A stretch of 64,000 nt of DNA from Streptomyces sp. Ag109_O5-10 (GCF_900105755.1 NZ_FNTQ01000001.1:5456001-5520000); one strand, 5' to 3'; positions 15,816 through 25,012 are shown, numbered from the stretch's first letter. Notes: generated by a model not told the origin, from the letters alone. Numbers and translations are program-made.

Positions 15816-17156
15816 ATGACCACGACGGGGGCAGACCACGCGACGGCCTTGACCGGGCCGTGGTGGTGGGTGCGGTGGCGTAGCGCGGTGCTGGATGTGG
15901 GGCTCGCGCTGGTGTCGGCGCTGGAGTGCGCCGCGGAGGGGATTCCGTTCGCGCGGGACGCGGGGATCCCGGTGTCGGCGGGGATCGTGTTCGGTTTGCT
16001 GGCCGGTTCCGTGCTGGTGCTGCGCCGGAAGTGGCCGATCGCGGTGGTGCTGGTCGCGATCGCGATCACACCGGCCCAGATGGGTTTCCTGATGGGCATC
16101 GTCGGCCTGTACACGCTGGCGGCGGCGGAGCTGCCTCGGCGGATCATCGTGGCGCTGGCGGGGATGACGTTCCTGGGGACGTTGATCGTGACGTTCGTGC
16201 GGGTGCGGCAGAGCATGGCGCGGGGGGATCTGACGCTGGGGGACTGGTTCGTTCCGTTCGCGTCGCTGGCGACGTCGCTGGGGTTGACGGCTCCGCCGGT
16301 GCTGTGGGGGTTGTACGTGGGGGCGCGGCGGCGGTTGATGGAGAGTCTGCGGGAGCGGGCGGACAGTCTGGAGCGGGAGCTTCAGTTGCTGGCGGAGCGG
16401 GCGGAAGAGCGTGCGGAGTGGGCGCGGGGTGAGGAGCGGACGCGGATCGCGCGGGAGATGCACGACGTGGTGGCGCACCGGGTGTCGTTGATGGTGGTGC
16501 ATGCGGCGGCGTTGCAGGCGGTGGCGCGGAAGGATCCGGAGAAGGCGGTGAAGAACGCGGCGCTGGTGGGGGACATGGGGCGTCAGGCGTTGACGGAGTT
16601 GCGGGAGATGCTGGGGGTGTTGCGTTCGGGGGAGGCGGCTCAGCGGCGTACGGCTGCGGCTGCGGCTACGGCTACGGCTGCGGCGTCGGTTGCGGTGCCG
16701 TTGGCTGCGGTGGGGGTGGCGGCTGCGGCGGCGGCTTCGCGGGTGGCGGCGGAGGAGGAGGGGCCGTGGCTGTCGGAGCTTGAGGTGCTGGTGGGGCAGT
16801 CGGCGGCGGCGGGGATGGTGGTGGATCTGTCGGTGGAGGGGGATGTGCGGTCGTATGCGGCGGTGGTCGAGCAGACGGCGTTCCGGGTGGTGCAGGAGGC
16901 GCTGACGAACGTGCACAAGCATGCGGCGGGTGCGAAGACGCATGTGCGGTTGGCGCACCGGGTGGCGGAGATCGCGATGCAGGTGGAGAACGAGCCGCCG
17001 CCGGAGCCGGCGTCCGCGGCGGCCGCGGGGCTGCCGTCGGGTGGGAACGGTCTGGTGGGGATGCGGGAGCGGGTGCTGGGGCTGGGTGGGGTGTTCGTGT
17101 CGGGGCCGACGGATGCGGGGGGTTTCCGGGTGTCGGCGGTGATTCCCTCGGCCTGA
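15816..17156 (+). CDS. Sensor histidine kinase (NarL/DesK class), orphan
   Basis: 446 residues. Four to five N-terminal membrane segments lie between about residues 22 and 168. A coiled-coil linker follows, then the HisKA_3 phospho-acceptor H216 in EERTRIAREMHDVVAHR. The HATPase domain has the N box VVQEALTNVHKHA and the G motif GNGLVGMRERV. A low-complexity alanine insert (about residues 278-318) separates the two, encoded by repeated GCG/GCT codons. The ATG at 15816 is used. No response regulator is adjacent on either side, which is unusual for this class. It stands next to the SUKH/deaminase cluster, but a functional link is not shown. Confidence 0.92.
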   Translation: MTTTGADHATALTGPWWWVRWRSAVLDVGLALVSALECAAEGIPFARDAGIPVSAGIVFGLLAGSVLVLRRKWPIAVVLVAIAITPAQMGFLMGIVGLYTLAAAELPRRIIVALAGMTFLGTLIVTFVRVRQSMARGDLTLGDWFVPFASLATSLGLTAPPVLWGLYVGARRRLMESLRERADSLERELQLLAERAEERAEWARGEERTRIAREMHDVVAHRVSLMVVHAAALQAVARKDPEKAVKNAALVGDMGRQALTELREMLGVLRSGEAAQRRTAAAAATATAAASVAVPLAAVGVAAAAAASRVAAEEEGPWLSELEVLVGQSAAAGMVVDLSVEGDVRSYAAVVEQTAFRVVQEALTNVHKHAAGAKTHVRLAHRVAEIAMQVENEPPPEPASAAAAGLPSGGNGLVGMRERVLGLGGVFVSGPTDAGGFRVSAVIPSA

Positions 17157-17170
17157 CCGCCGGAGAGCCG

Positions 17171-17668
17171 CTAGGGCTGGGTGGTGAGGCGTTGGGGTTC
17201 GACGCCTGCGATGAGGGTGGTCAGGGCGTGGTCGATGTCGGGGCCGACGTACCAGTCGCCGGTGTGGTCGAGGGTGTAGACGCGGCCTTCGGCGTCGATG
17301 GCGAGGAGGGAGTGGGTGTCGGTCTCGGCGCCGAGGGGGCAGATCTCGGTGTCGAGGGCGCGGCCGAGGTCGCCGAGGGTGCGGGCGAGGTGGAGGCCGT
17401 GCAGGGGGTCGAGGTGGAGGGTGGCGGGGGCGATCTGGCGGCCGGTGCCGGTGGGGTTGATGTGGAGGCCGCCGAATTCGGCCCAGGCCTCCACGGCGGC
17501 GGGGAAGACGGCGTGCCGGTGTCCGGCGGGTGAGGTGTGGTCGCGCAGGGTGTCGGCCCAAACTTCGGCTTGTTTTATGTCCCAGCGTCCGGGTTGCCAG
17601 CCGGCGGCGCGCAGGGCTGCGTCGACGGGCACGGAGAAGCGTGTGGAGGTGGTGCGGTCGGCGTGCAT
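17171..17668 (-). CDS. SUKH-3-type immunity protein
   Basis: 165 residues with features of the SUKH-3 subfamily. There is a Trp-rich N-terminal helix region (LRAAGWQPGRW) and a central AVEAWAEFGGL. The C-terminal LGAETDTHSLLAIDAEGRVY ... TGDWYVGPDIDHAL is typical of SMI1/KNR4-fold immunity proteins. SUKH proteins neutralise nuclease and deaminase toxins in contact-dependent or polymorphic toxin systems. It is convergent with the histidine kinase and followed on the same strand side by the deaminase gene, which fits a toxin-immunity pairing. Confidence 0.8.
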   Translation of the reverse strand: MHADRTTSTRFSVPVDAALRAAGWQPGRWDIKQAEVWADTLRDHTSPAGHRHAVFPAAVEAWAEFGGLHINPTGTGRQIAPATLHLDPLHGLHLARTLGDLGRALDTEICPLGAETDTHSLLAIDAEGRVYTLDHTGDWYVGPDIDHALTTLIAGVEPQRLTTQP

Positions 17669-17735
17669 CTGCCCTTCGATCGTCCTGGTTGCCGTGCGGG
17701 TGCGGGTGCGGGTCTGTGGCGTGTGGGGGTGTGGG

Positions 17736-18275
17736 TCAGGCGTCGTCGGTGGTGGGGTCGACGACGCGGACGCCGAAGTGGGCGGTGAGGGCGGCGCAGG
17801 CCCGGCAGGGGGCGGCGAAGCTGCCGTGCAGGGGGTCGCCGTCCTCGCGTATGCGGCGGGCGGTGAGTTTGGCCTGCTTGAGGGATTTGCGGGCTTCGCC
17901 GTTGGTCATGGGTTTGCGGGCGGCGCGTTTGCTGCGGGCGCTGTCGGCGGTGCCGAGGTGCCGGGAGATGAGGATGGCCTCGGCGCAGCGGCCGGTGAAG
18001 CGGTCGCGTTGTCCGCTGGGGAGGGTGTCGAGGAACTCCTGGACCAGCGGGTGCAGCGGGGGCGGCTGGTCACCGCGCGCGGCGGTGCCGGTGAGGGTGG
18101 CGCCGCGGACGGAGAGGGCCGCGGCGACGGTGGGCAGGATTCCGTCGCGGCGGTGCTGGAGGGTGGGGGCGGGAGGTATTTCGTTGCTGCTCCAGCCGAT
18201 GCGGGGGTCGCCGTTGGTGGCGCCGTGGGTGGCGCCGGACATGGCGTTGTGTGGTCCCGTCTGTGTGGTGTTCAT
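17736..18275 (-). CDS. YwqJ-related putative deaminase
   Basis: 179 residues. Zinc-deaminase motifs are readable as C97-A98-E99 (GRCAEAILISRHL) and P156-C157-x-x-C160 (APCRACAAL). These fit the C/H-A-E plus PCxxC pattern of nucleic-acid/nucleotide deaminases of the YwqJ type found in polymorphic toxins. There is no signal peptide or secretion domain. The ATG at 18275 has GAGGGGAAG upstream. It lies upstream of the SUKH-3 gene on the same strand with a 67 bp gap, so the two probably form one transcript. The substrate is unknown. Confidence 0.78.
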   Translation of the reverse strand: MNTTQTGPHNAMSGATHGATNGDPRIGWSSNEIPPAPTLQHRRDGILPTVAAALSVRGATLTGTAARGDQPPPLHPLVQEFLDTLPSGQRDRFTGRCAEAILISRHLGTADSARSKRAARKPMTNGEARKSLKQAKLTARRIREDGDPLHGSFAAPCRACAALTAHFGVRVVDPTTDDA

Positions 18276-18421
18276 GATCGTCTTCCCCTCCCGGGCATCC
18301 CCCCGAAAGTCACAGACTGCCAAATCCTGTGGCGGGTGCGGTAGCTGGGGCGGTGCGACACGCCCGGGTCCGGGCAGGCTGTCACGGCAGGGTGACGGCT
18401 GGTCACGGAACCGGAGGGCCG

Positions 18422-18450
18422 GTGACCGGGGTTCGTGTACCGCATAGGCT
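18422..18450 (+). promoter_or_regulatory. Candidate promoter for the WHH-SUKH gene
   Basis: GTGACC at 18422 and TAGGCT at 18445 are spaced by 17 bp. The surrounding 18.37-18.43 kb carries three interleaved GTCACGG/GGTGACG words that could be operator half-sites. Confidence 0.4.
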
Positions 18451-18574
18451 GTCGGCAACCGCGACGGGCGCGGTCGACGCGTCCGGGATGTGGGAGAGAC
18501 AGCCGGATACGGGCCGTGCCGCACCGCAGGGGTGTGATGCCGGTCCGTACAGAGTGCCGCAGGGGGCAACGGTC

Positions 18575-19600
18575 ATGACGACAGGTCGGCTCGGGCTGGG
18601 GGCACCGGCCAGCCGCCAGGCTGGGGGACAGGCCGCGCCGCCGAACGCGGCCTATGCCGGGCAGGTCGTGCATTTCCCGGATCCGGTTCGGGCGGCACGT
18701 CACCCGAGAGGGGTACGGATCGACGAGCGTGGTTACCCCGACTTCTCGCCCTACGCGCGTGCGGCGGCGGAGATCGCCGATCCGCCGGAGGGTTTCGGCG
18801 TCGACGAGTTGCGGCTGACGGACTTCGTGTCCGCGAACGCGGTGCTGGCGGCTTCCGGTCATGAGCTGTGGGACACGGTGCCGGTGGTGGCGACTCCGCA
18901 CGGCTGGACGTGGCACCACGTGGCGGGGTCGCGGCGGCTGGAGCTGGTCCCGGTCGAGGTGAAGGCGTTGCTGCGGCACCACGGTGGGGTGGCGACGGCG
19001 CGGGTGGACCACGACAAGCGGGGGACGCGGCCGTTGCAGGAGACGCGGCCGGCGCACTTCGGGCTGCCGAAGTCGGGTGTGGCGGTGTCGGAGTCGCAGG
19101 TGCAGGGGGTCGAGGAGGATCTCGGCTACCGGCTGCCGGGTGCGTACCGTTCGTTCCTGAAGGCGGCGGGGGGTTGTGCGCCGGTGGGTACGGCCCTGGA
19201 CGCGGGTCTCGGGCTGCTGGTGGACCAGCCGTTCTTCACGGTCCGGGACGAGGCGGCGGTGAACGACCTCGTGTACGTGAACAAGTGCCTGCGCGACCAT
19301 CTCACCAAGGACTATCTGGGCGTCGGTTTCGTGCAGGGCGGTCTGCTGGCGGTGAAGGTCAAGGGGGACCGGCTGGGTTCGGTGTGGTTCTGCGCGTACG
19401 ACGACGCGCGTGACGTGGATCCGGGGTGGCCGCCGGCGGAGCGGGTGGAGCGTCTGCTGCTGCCGTGCGGTGAGGACTTCGACGTGTTCCTGTCGCGGCT
19501 GGCGGGGTCCCCGCCGGAGTTGGAGACGGTGGCGAACCTGATGGTCGACGGTGGTTTCGCGCGTGCCGTGCCGGTGTCCTCGGCCGGCTCGGGGGAGTGA
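18575..19600 (+). CDS. WHH-type HNH nuclease domain fused to a SUKH-1 domain
   Basis: 341 residues. The N-terminal half ends in GWTWHHVAGSRRLELVPVEV (W113-H114-H115) and HHGGVA (about 135-140). This is the WHH pattern of the HNH/ENDO-VII superfamily seen in polymorphic toxin nucleases. From about residue 172 the protein changes to a SUKH-1 (SMI1/KNR4) domain (SQVQGVEEDLGYRLPGAYRSFLKAAGG). Toxin and immunity-type domains are therefore in one polypeptide. No secretion signal is seen. ATG at 18575 has AGGGGG upstream. It is followed by the Imm35-SUKH-4 gene 8 bp later, clearly in one operon. Whether the nuclease is active is unknown. Confidence 0.8.
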   Translation: MTTGRLGLGAPASRQAGGQAAPPNAAYAGQVVHFPDPVRAARHPRGVRIDERGYPDFSPYARAAAEIADPPEGFGVDELRLTDFVSANAVLAASGHELWDTVPVVATPHGWTWHHVAGSRRLELVPVEVKALLRHHGGVATARVDHDKRGTRPLQETRPAHFGLPKSGVAVSESQVQGVEEDLGYRLPGAYRSFLKAAGGCAPVGTALDAGLGLLVDQPFFTVRDEAAVNDLVYVNKCLRDHLTKDYLGVGFVQGGLLAVKVKGDRLGSVWFCAYDDARDVDPGWPPAERVERLLLPCGEDFDVFLSRLAGSPPELETVANLMVDGGFARAVPVSSAGSGE

Positions 19601-19608
19601 GGTCCGGC

Positions 19609-22139
19609 ATGGTGACGTTCGCGCAGGCGCAGGAGCGCGCGGAAGAGTGGATCAACGGTGACGTTCCGGCGTACCAGCATCGTGAGGTGCGGGTGCGGGA
19701 GTTCGGTCTCGGGTTCGTGGTGTGGGGCGAGGACCGTGCGGAGGGTCCGCGGTCGGACGGGGGCGGGCAGCGGCTGGTGATCGCCCGTGACAGCGGTGAG
19801 GCCACGCTGTGGCCCGCGTTGCCGGTGGGCGAGGTGGTCCGCCGGTACGAGGAGGAGTACGGCCGTGAGGCGGAGGTCGCCGACGCGGTGCCGGCGCCCG
19901 CGGCCCGGGTGGACCTGAACCAGACGTCGTTCCTGTTGAGTCCGCCGGAGTGGCTCCAGGAGGCGGCGGACAAGCTGGGTGTCCCGGATCGGCGGCCGGG
20001 GGGTGACGGGGTGCCGGCCGGTGCGGGCACTGGTCCGGTTCCCGGCTCCGGCGCCGGTTCCGTTGGGCTCGCCGAGACGCAGACCGGGGTGCCGGCGGCT
20101 CCGGGTGGGACTCCTTGGGCCGGTACCGACACCAACGCCGATGCCGGCGAGGACCGTTCCGTCCCGTTGCCGGCGACGGTGTTCGCGCCGCCGCTGGGCG
20201 ATGCCGACGACGGGGCCCTGGGGGAGGCCGAGACGGCGCTGTTGGCGGGCGGCAGCCAACTGCCGCGCACGGCGGTGAATCCGGCGCTGGACGAGGTGAG
20301 TGCGCAGGGCGGCACGCCTCTGCCGACTCCGCGGGACGCCCCTTCGTACGGCTACCCGCAGGGGCCGGCGGCTCCCGGCACGCCCGGGCCGAGTGCGCCG
20401 TCGCGCCCGCAGGCGCCCGCGCCGCCGCCCGCGTCCTCCTACGGCTACCCGCAGGCTCCGGCGGCTCCCGGACAGCCGCTCGCGCCGAACGCCAGTGACA
20501 TTGCGGACGCCGCGACGAGCCGGGCCGCGCCTCCTCCGCGCAGGGCGCGTGGCGGGGCCGGTGCGCCGCCTCCGCCGCCGGGTGTGCCGGGAGCGCCGGG
20601 CGTCCATCTCGGGGGCGCGCCGCAGCCGCCCGTGGGTGGCTATGCGCCGACGCAGATGGTTTCGGCGCCGGGTGCCAAGGGGCCCGAGGGCCCGGCTCGG
20701 GCACCGGGCGCGCAGACCCCGCCGGGCGCCCCCAACTCGCCCAACACGCCCGGTGCTCCGGGTGGTCCGCCGCCGGGCGACGTTCACCGTGCGGCCACGG
20801 TGCTGGCCGACCCGAGCGGGATGGGCGGCGGCGCGCAGCAGCCTCCGGGCGCCCCCGCCGCGCCTCCCGGGCCTCCCACGCCCCCGCGCACGGCTCCGCC
20901 GGCGGTCCGGGCGGCGCGGCGGTGCACCAAGCGGAGACGGTGCTGTCCGCGCCTCCGGTGGGCGCTCCGCCCGCCCCCGGCAGGCCGCCGGGCGCCCCGC
21001 AGATGCCGCCGCCGGTGCCGACGGGTGCGATGCCGCCGCCGGTGCCGGCGGGTGCGATGCCGCCGCCGGTGCCGGCGGGCGCGATGCCGCCGCCCGGTCA
21101 GCCCGTGCCCGGTCGGCCCGTGCCGGGGCAGCAGCCGCCGGCCTACGGCTACCCGCAGCAAGGCCAGCCGACGGTCGGTCCGGGGTATCAGGCGGTGCTG
21201 CGCTACCGGGCGCAGGACGGTTCGGAGCAGCAGCTGATCCGGCGTTCGGCGCCCGGCACGCCGCACCCGGAGTGGCAGATCTTCCACGAGCTGCGGGCCA
21301 TGAACGTGCCGCCGGACCAGGTGCTGGAGCTGCACACGGAGCTGGAGCCGTGTGAGCTGCCGGGTGCGTACTGTGCGCGGATGATCCGGGAGCAGTGGCC
21401 GCAGGCTCGGCTGGCGAGCATCGCGCCGTACGGCACGGATCACGCGAGCCGGCAGCAGGGGATGCGGCAGTTGCTGGCGCACCAGGGCGAGTTGCACCAG
21501 GTGGCGGCGGGTCCCGCGCGGCCCGCGCCGGTGCGGGCGCCGTTGTCGCAGGTGCAGGCGGCGCCGCCGATCCCGCCGGAGGCGGTCGCGCAAGAGCTGG
21601 CGGCGGCGTTCGGTCCCGGGGTGTTCCGGTTCGAGCAGGCTGCGGTGTCGCGCCAGGGCGTGCCGCCGGTCGTGGCGCACACGCTGGTGGCGGCGGGGCT
21701 GCCGCTGGACATGGGGCCGTTCTTCTGGGCGCAGGCGCAGCCGGGCCGGCCGGTGCCGACGTTGGCGGAGCTGGCGCAGGAGCGCGGGTTGCAGCCGGCG
21801 CCGGACGCGGCGTCGTACCTCGTGATGGGGACCGACTTCGGCAAGGCGGTCTGTGTGCAGTACGGCACCGCGAACATCGTGGCCGTGCCCGTGGAGGCGG
21901 GGCCGGGCGGGGCGTCGGTGCCGCCGCAGTTCGTGAACACGGGGCTGCCGGAGTTCGCCCGCTGTCTGGCGCTGCTGGGCCGGATGTGGCGGCTGAGGTT
22001 CGGCCTGAACCAGGAGCAGGCGGGCCGCTGGACCGTCGACTTCCAGGCCCAGCTGGCCTCCCTGGACCCGGCGGCGCTCGGCTCGCCGGAGAGCTGGTGG
22101 TCGGTGCTGCTCGAGCAGATGTGGGACGGCCTGCTGTAG
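19609..22139 (+). CDS. Imm35 - Pro-rich linker - nucleotide-deaminase - SUKH-4 fusion, apparent frameshift
   Basis: If read as one protein, about 843 residues. Residues 1-90 resemble the Imm35/YrhB domain (TFAQAQERAEEWING ... DSGEATLWPALPVGEV). A Pro/Gly/Ala-rich linker follows to about 530. Then comes a deaminase-like domain with HTELEPC and PGAYC (HxE plus PCxxxxxxC pattern). The last 190 residues match SUKH-4 (MGTDFGKAVCVQYGTANIV ... RMWRLRFGL). The first part is in one frame and the part from about 20,900 is in another. The first frame turns into Arg/Cys-rich nonsense, and adding one base near 20,895-20,905 restores continuity. This could be a sequencing error, a mutation or, less likely, programmed frameshifting. 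Confidence 0.72.
21003..21083 (+). repeat. Three 27 bp in-frame repeats (MPPPVPxGA)
   Basis: Units start at 21003, 21030 and 21057, each encoding the nonapeptide MPPPVP(T/A)GA in the second reading frame of the fusion gene. The repeats keep the frame, which supports the downstream frame being the translated one. Confidence 0.9.
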
Positions 22140-22242
22140 CGCGGGGGCAGGACGGCCGTACGGGGGCCGGTCGGGTCGGGAGGCCGGGCCGGCCCTCACG
22201 CGCGCGTGCCGCGTTGTCGTACCGCGCGGGCATGATGGGCGG

Positions 22243-23163
22243 ATGGACTTCGAGCCGTACCGGGGCGAGTTGGTGGCGTACTGCTATCGGATGCTGGGCT
22301 CGTTCCACGAGGCCGAGGATCTGGTGCAGGAGACCATGCTGCGGGCCTGGAAGGCCCGTGAGCGCTACGACCCCGCGCGGGCCTCGGTGCGGACCTGGCT
22401 GTACCGGATCGCGACGAACGTGTGCCTGACGGCGCTCCAGGGGCGCGGGCGGCGGCCGTTGCCGTCGGGGCTCGGGGCGCCGGGTACGGATCCGGAGGCG
22501 CCGCTCACACCGGCGCTCGACGTGCCGTGGCTGGAGCCGTTCTCCGACGCGCGCTTCGACGTGGAGGCGCGTGCGGATCTGCGGCTCGCGCTGGTGGCGG
22601 CGCTGCAGCTGCTGCCCGCGCGGCAGCGGGCGGTGCTGGTGCTGCGCGAGGTGCTGGAGTTCAGTGCCGCCGAGGTCGCCGACCAGCTGGACACCTCGGT
22701 GCCGGCCGTGAACAGCGCGTTGCAGCGGGCGCGTGCGGCGCTCGGGGAGGCGGCCGGGGCGGACGAGGTGAGCGAGCCGGACGATCCCGGGGTGCGGGCG
22801 GCGGTCCTGAGGTACCAGCGGGCGTTCGAGGCGGCCGACGTGCCGGCGCTGGTGCGGCTGCTCACCGACGACGCGGTGCTGGAGATGCCGCCGGTGCCGC
22901 TGTGGTACCGGGGGCGTGGCGACTACGGCCGTTTCATGGAGCGGGTGTTCCGGCTGCGTGGTACCGGCTGGCGGGTGGGCTCCCTCACTGCGGGGGGACA
23001 GCCCGCGCTGGCCGCGTACGCCCCCGAGCCGGAGGGCGGGCACCGGCTGCACTCCGTGCAGGTCCTCACGGTCACCGGTGGCCGGATCGCGCGCAACGTG
23101 GTGTTCACGGACCCGCGCGTGCTGGCGGCGTGCGCGCCGGCGCGGCCTTCCGCCGCCGGCTGA
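22243..23163 (+). CDS. ECF RNA polymerase sigma factor with SnoaL-like C-terminal domain
   Basis: 306 residues. Sigma region 2 is at about 5-70 (AYCYRMLGSFHEAEDLVQET) and region 4 at about 105-160 (LPARQRAVLVLREVLEFSAAEVA). A C-terminal SnoaL/NTF2-like domain of about 110 residues follows (RYQRAFEAADVPALVRLLTDDAVLEMPP). This layout is that of the SigG/SigJ-like ECF groups whose C-terminal domain replaces an anti-sigma factor. ATG at 22243 has no strong ribosome site. The next gene is a reductase-like protein, a frequent partner of these sigma factors. Confidence 0.92.
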   Translation: MDFEPYRGELVAYCYRMLGSFHEAEDLVQETMLRAWKARERYDPARASVRTWLYRIATNVCLTALQGRGRRPLPSGLGAPGTDPEAPLTPALDVPWLEPFSDARFDVEARADLRLALVAALQLLPARQRAVLVLREVLEFSAAEVADQLDTSVPAVNSALQRARAALGEAAGADEVSEPDDPGVRAAVLRYQRAFEAADVPALVRLLTDDAVLEMPPVPLWYRGRGDYGRFMERVFRLRGTGWRVGSLTAGGQPALAAYAPEPEGGHRLHSVQVLTVTGGRIARNVVFTDPRVLAACAPARPSAAG

Positions 23164-23264
23164 GGGCCGGTCGGGAGCCGGGGGAGAAAAGTCAGCCGGC
23201 GCCGATGAGTCCGCCCGGTGCCGCCGGTATGTACCGGTGACCATCGAGCGAAGGGACAACCGTC

Positions 23265-23831
23265 ATGAGCGTTGTCGTCATCGAGTTCACCACCCTGGAC
23301 GGGATCGTGTCCGACCCCGACGGCTCCGGGGGCACGCCGTACGGCGGCTGGATCCTCCGTTTCGGCCGGGAGGAGATCGCGGGGGACCGGTTCGGTCTGG
23401 GCCGCACCCTGGACGAGGGGGTCGTCCTGCTCGGGCATGCCACCTGGCAGGCCTTCGCCCGTCTGTGGCCGGGCCGGGACGACCCCTTCTCCACGCGCCT
23501 GAACGCCGCGCCGAAGCTGGTCGCCTCCCGCACCGCGTCCGACGCGGCCGACGTGTCCGCGTGGGCGAACTCCCGTCTCCTCGAAGGGGATCTCCTGGAC
23601 GCCGTCAGGACCGAGCGGCGGGACGTGATCGTCATGGGCAGCATCGGGGTCGTCCACGCCCTGGCGGACGCGGACCTGGTCGACGAGTACCGGTTGCTGA
23701 CCTTCCCCACCGTCCTCGGCACCGGCCGGCCGCTGTTCCCGGCCGGTGGCCCGCCCGCCGAACTGGAGTGCCTGTCCGCGGAACGCGTGGGCGCGACGGT
23801 GCTGACCCGCTACCGAAGGGCGCGCGGCTGA
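23265..23831 (+). CDS. Dihydrofolate reductase/RibD C-terminal-like protein
   Basis: 188 residues of the DHFR/RibD-reductase fold. It starts with VVVIEFTTLDGIVSDP and has LGHATWQAFARLWPG and the NADPH-contact region VMGSIGVVHALADADLVDEYRL, ending FPTVLGTGRPLF. Proteins of this type are common stress-associated reductases of unknown substrate in actinomycetes. ATG at 23265 has GAAGGG upstream. It follows the ECF sigma gene by about 100 bp on the same strand and may belong to its regulon. Confidence 0.9.
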   Translation: MSVVVIEFTTLDGIVSDPDGSGGTPYGGWILRFGREEIAGDRFGLGRTLDEGVVLLGHATWQAFARLWPGRDDPFSTRLNAAPKLVASRTASDAADVSAWANSRLLEGDLLDAVRTERRDVIVMGSIGVVHALADADLVDEYRLLTFPTVLGTGRPLFPAGGPPAELECLSAERVGATVLTRYRRARG

Positions 23832-23988
23832 GCCTGCGCGCCCCCCGATGCGCTTCCCTCCGCCTGGGGCGATGTGCGGTGTTTCCGGCGCGCCATGCGG
23901 AGTGTCGCGTTATGAACACTTACGTCCGATCCATCAAGATATCCGCGAAATCATCATTTCGTGCGGGTCCGGCGGAGAGGGGTTCCAG

Positions 23989-24876
23989 GTGAGCAGCGCA
24001 TCGATGTCGCCGTACGAGTTCGTGACCGTCCGGGGGCGTGGCTACCGCCCCGACCAGGTCGAGACGTTCATGGTGGAGCTCGGTGAGGAGCGGGACGCGG
24101 CGTGGGAGCGTGCCGCGCGGCTCACCGTGCTCGCCAAGGAGATGGAGGCGGAGGCCGAGCGGATGCGCGCTGTGGTCGAGGAGCTTCCGCCGCAGACGTA
24201 CGAGGCGCTCGGGGACCGCGCGCACCGGATCTTCCGGCTCGTGGTGGAGGAGGCGAAGACCCTGCGCGAGGGCGCCCGCCGCGAGCTGACGGAGGGCGTC
24301 GTGGAGGCCGCGGCGCGCGCCGACGGTGAGTGCGACGCGGTGCGGGAGCGGGCCGACGCGCTCCGTGCGGACAGCGAGGAACGCGCCCGCCAGTTGCTCC
24401 TCGCGGCGAGCGCCGAGGCGGACGACATCCGCATCAGTGCCCGCCTGGAGGTCAAGGAGCAGCGGGGCGAGGCGCTTTCGGCCCTGCGCGAGGTACGGCA
24501 GCGCACCACCGGGATGCTCGCCGAACTGGCCAAGGAGCACGCCGAACGCTGGGCCGAGGAGGAGCGCGAGGAGGCCGCGCGCGCCGCCGCGGTCGACGCG
24601 CACAACGCCGAACGCATCGCGCGCGCCGAGGCCGCCCTGGCGGAGGCGGAACGGGCCCTGGAGGAGGCCCGGGAGTCGGCGCGCCGCTCCGAGGAGGAGG
24701 CCGAGGAGCGTGCCCGCGAGGTTCTCGCGGAGGCCAAGGCCCGCGAGGAGCAGATCGCGCGGGAGACCGAGCGGGTGCTGCGCGAGCACGGCGAGACCTG
24801 GGACGACGTTCAGGCGCACATGGACCACATGCGGGACAGCCTCGTGACCCTGACAGGGCGCGCGGCCGCGGAATAG
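23989..24876 (+). CDS. DivIVA-like coiled-coil protein
   Basis: 295 residues. The N-terminus SPYEFVTVRGRGYRPDQVETFMVEL resembles the DivIVA/FilP-type membrane-binding head. The rest is an almost continuous coiled coil rich in Ala, Glu and Arg (from about residue 35). Streptomyces homologues are often labelled cellulose-binding protein, but nothing in the sequence supports sugar binding; a cytoskeletal or polar scaffold role is more plausible. GTG at 23989 has GGAGAGGGG upstream; ATG at 24004 is an alternative. Single-gene unit. Confidence 0.82.
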   Translation: MSSASMSPYEFVTVRGRGYRPDQVETFMVELGEERDAAWERAARLTVLAKEMEAEAERMRAVVEELPPQTYEALGDRAHRIFRLVVEEAKTLREGARRELTEGVVEAAARADGECDAVRERADALRADSEERARQLLLAASAEADDIRISARLEVKEQRGEALSALREVRQRTTGMLAELAKEHAERWAEEEREEAARAAAVDAHNAERIARAEAALAEAERALEEARESARRSEEEAEERAREVLAEAKAREEQIARETERVLREHGETWDDVQAHMDHMRDSLVTLTGRAAAE

Positions 24877-24915
24877 CGCGCCCGGCTGCCCCCGGCCGCC
24901 CTCTGCTGTCCCCCC

Positions 24916-24998
24916 GCCGCGCTCCTGCCGTTCCCCCCGCTTGCGCCCGCCGCGCTCCTGCCGTTCCCCCCGCTTGCGCCCGCCGAGCTCCTGCCGCA
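24916..24998. repeat. 33 bp tandem repeat, about 2.5 copies
   Basis: GCCGCGCTCCTGCCG recurs at 24916 and 24949, and as GCCGAGCTCCTGCCG at 24982, exactly 33 bp apart. It sits between convergent genes and is strongly strand-biased (C-rich on the plus strand). No known function. Confidence 0.85.
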
Positions 24999-25012
24999 CG
25001 CCCGCCGCGCCC

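Noticed and set aside
20898..21237. Arg/Cys-rich protein tail as a metal-binding domain
   Set aside because: It is the out-of-frame translation of the Pro/Gly-rich linker repeats after the apparent frameshift.
19312..23259. A 1315-codon minus-strand frame across the SUKH cluster
   Set aside because: Pro/Arg/Ala-rich antisense shadow; the plus-strand genes have recognisable domains.
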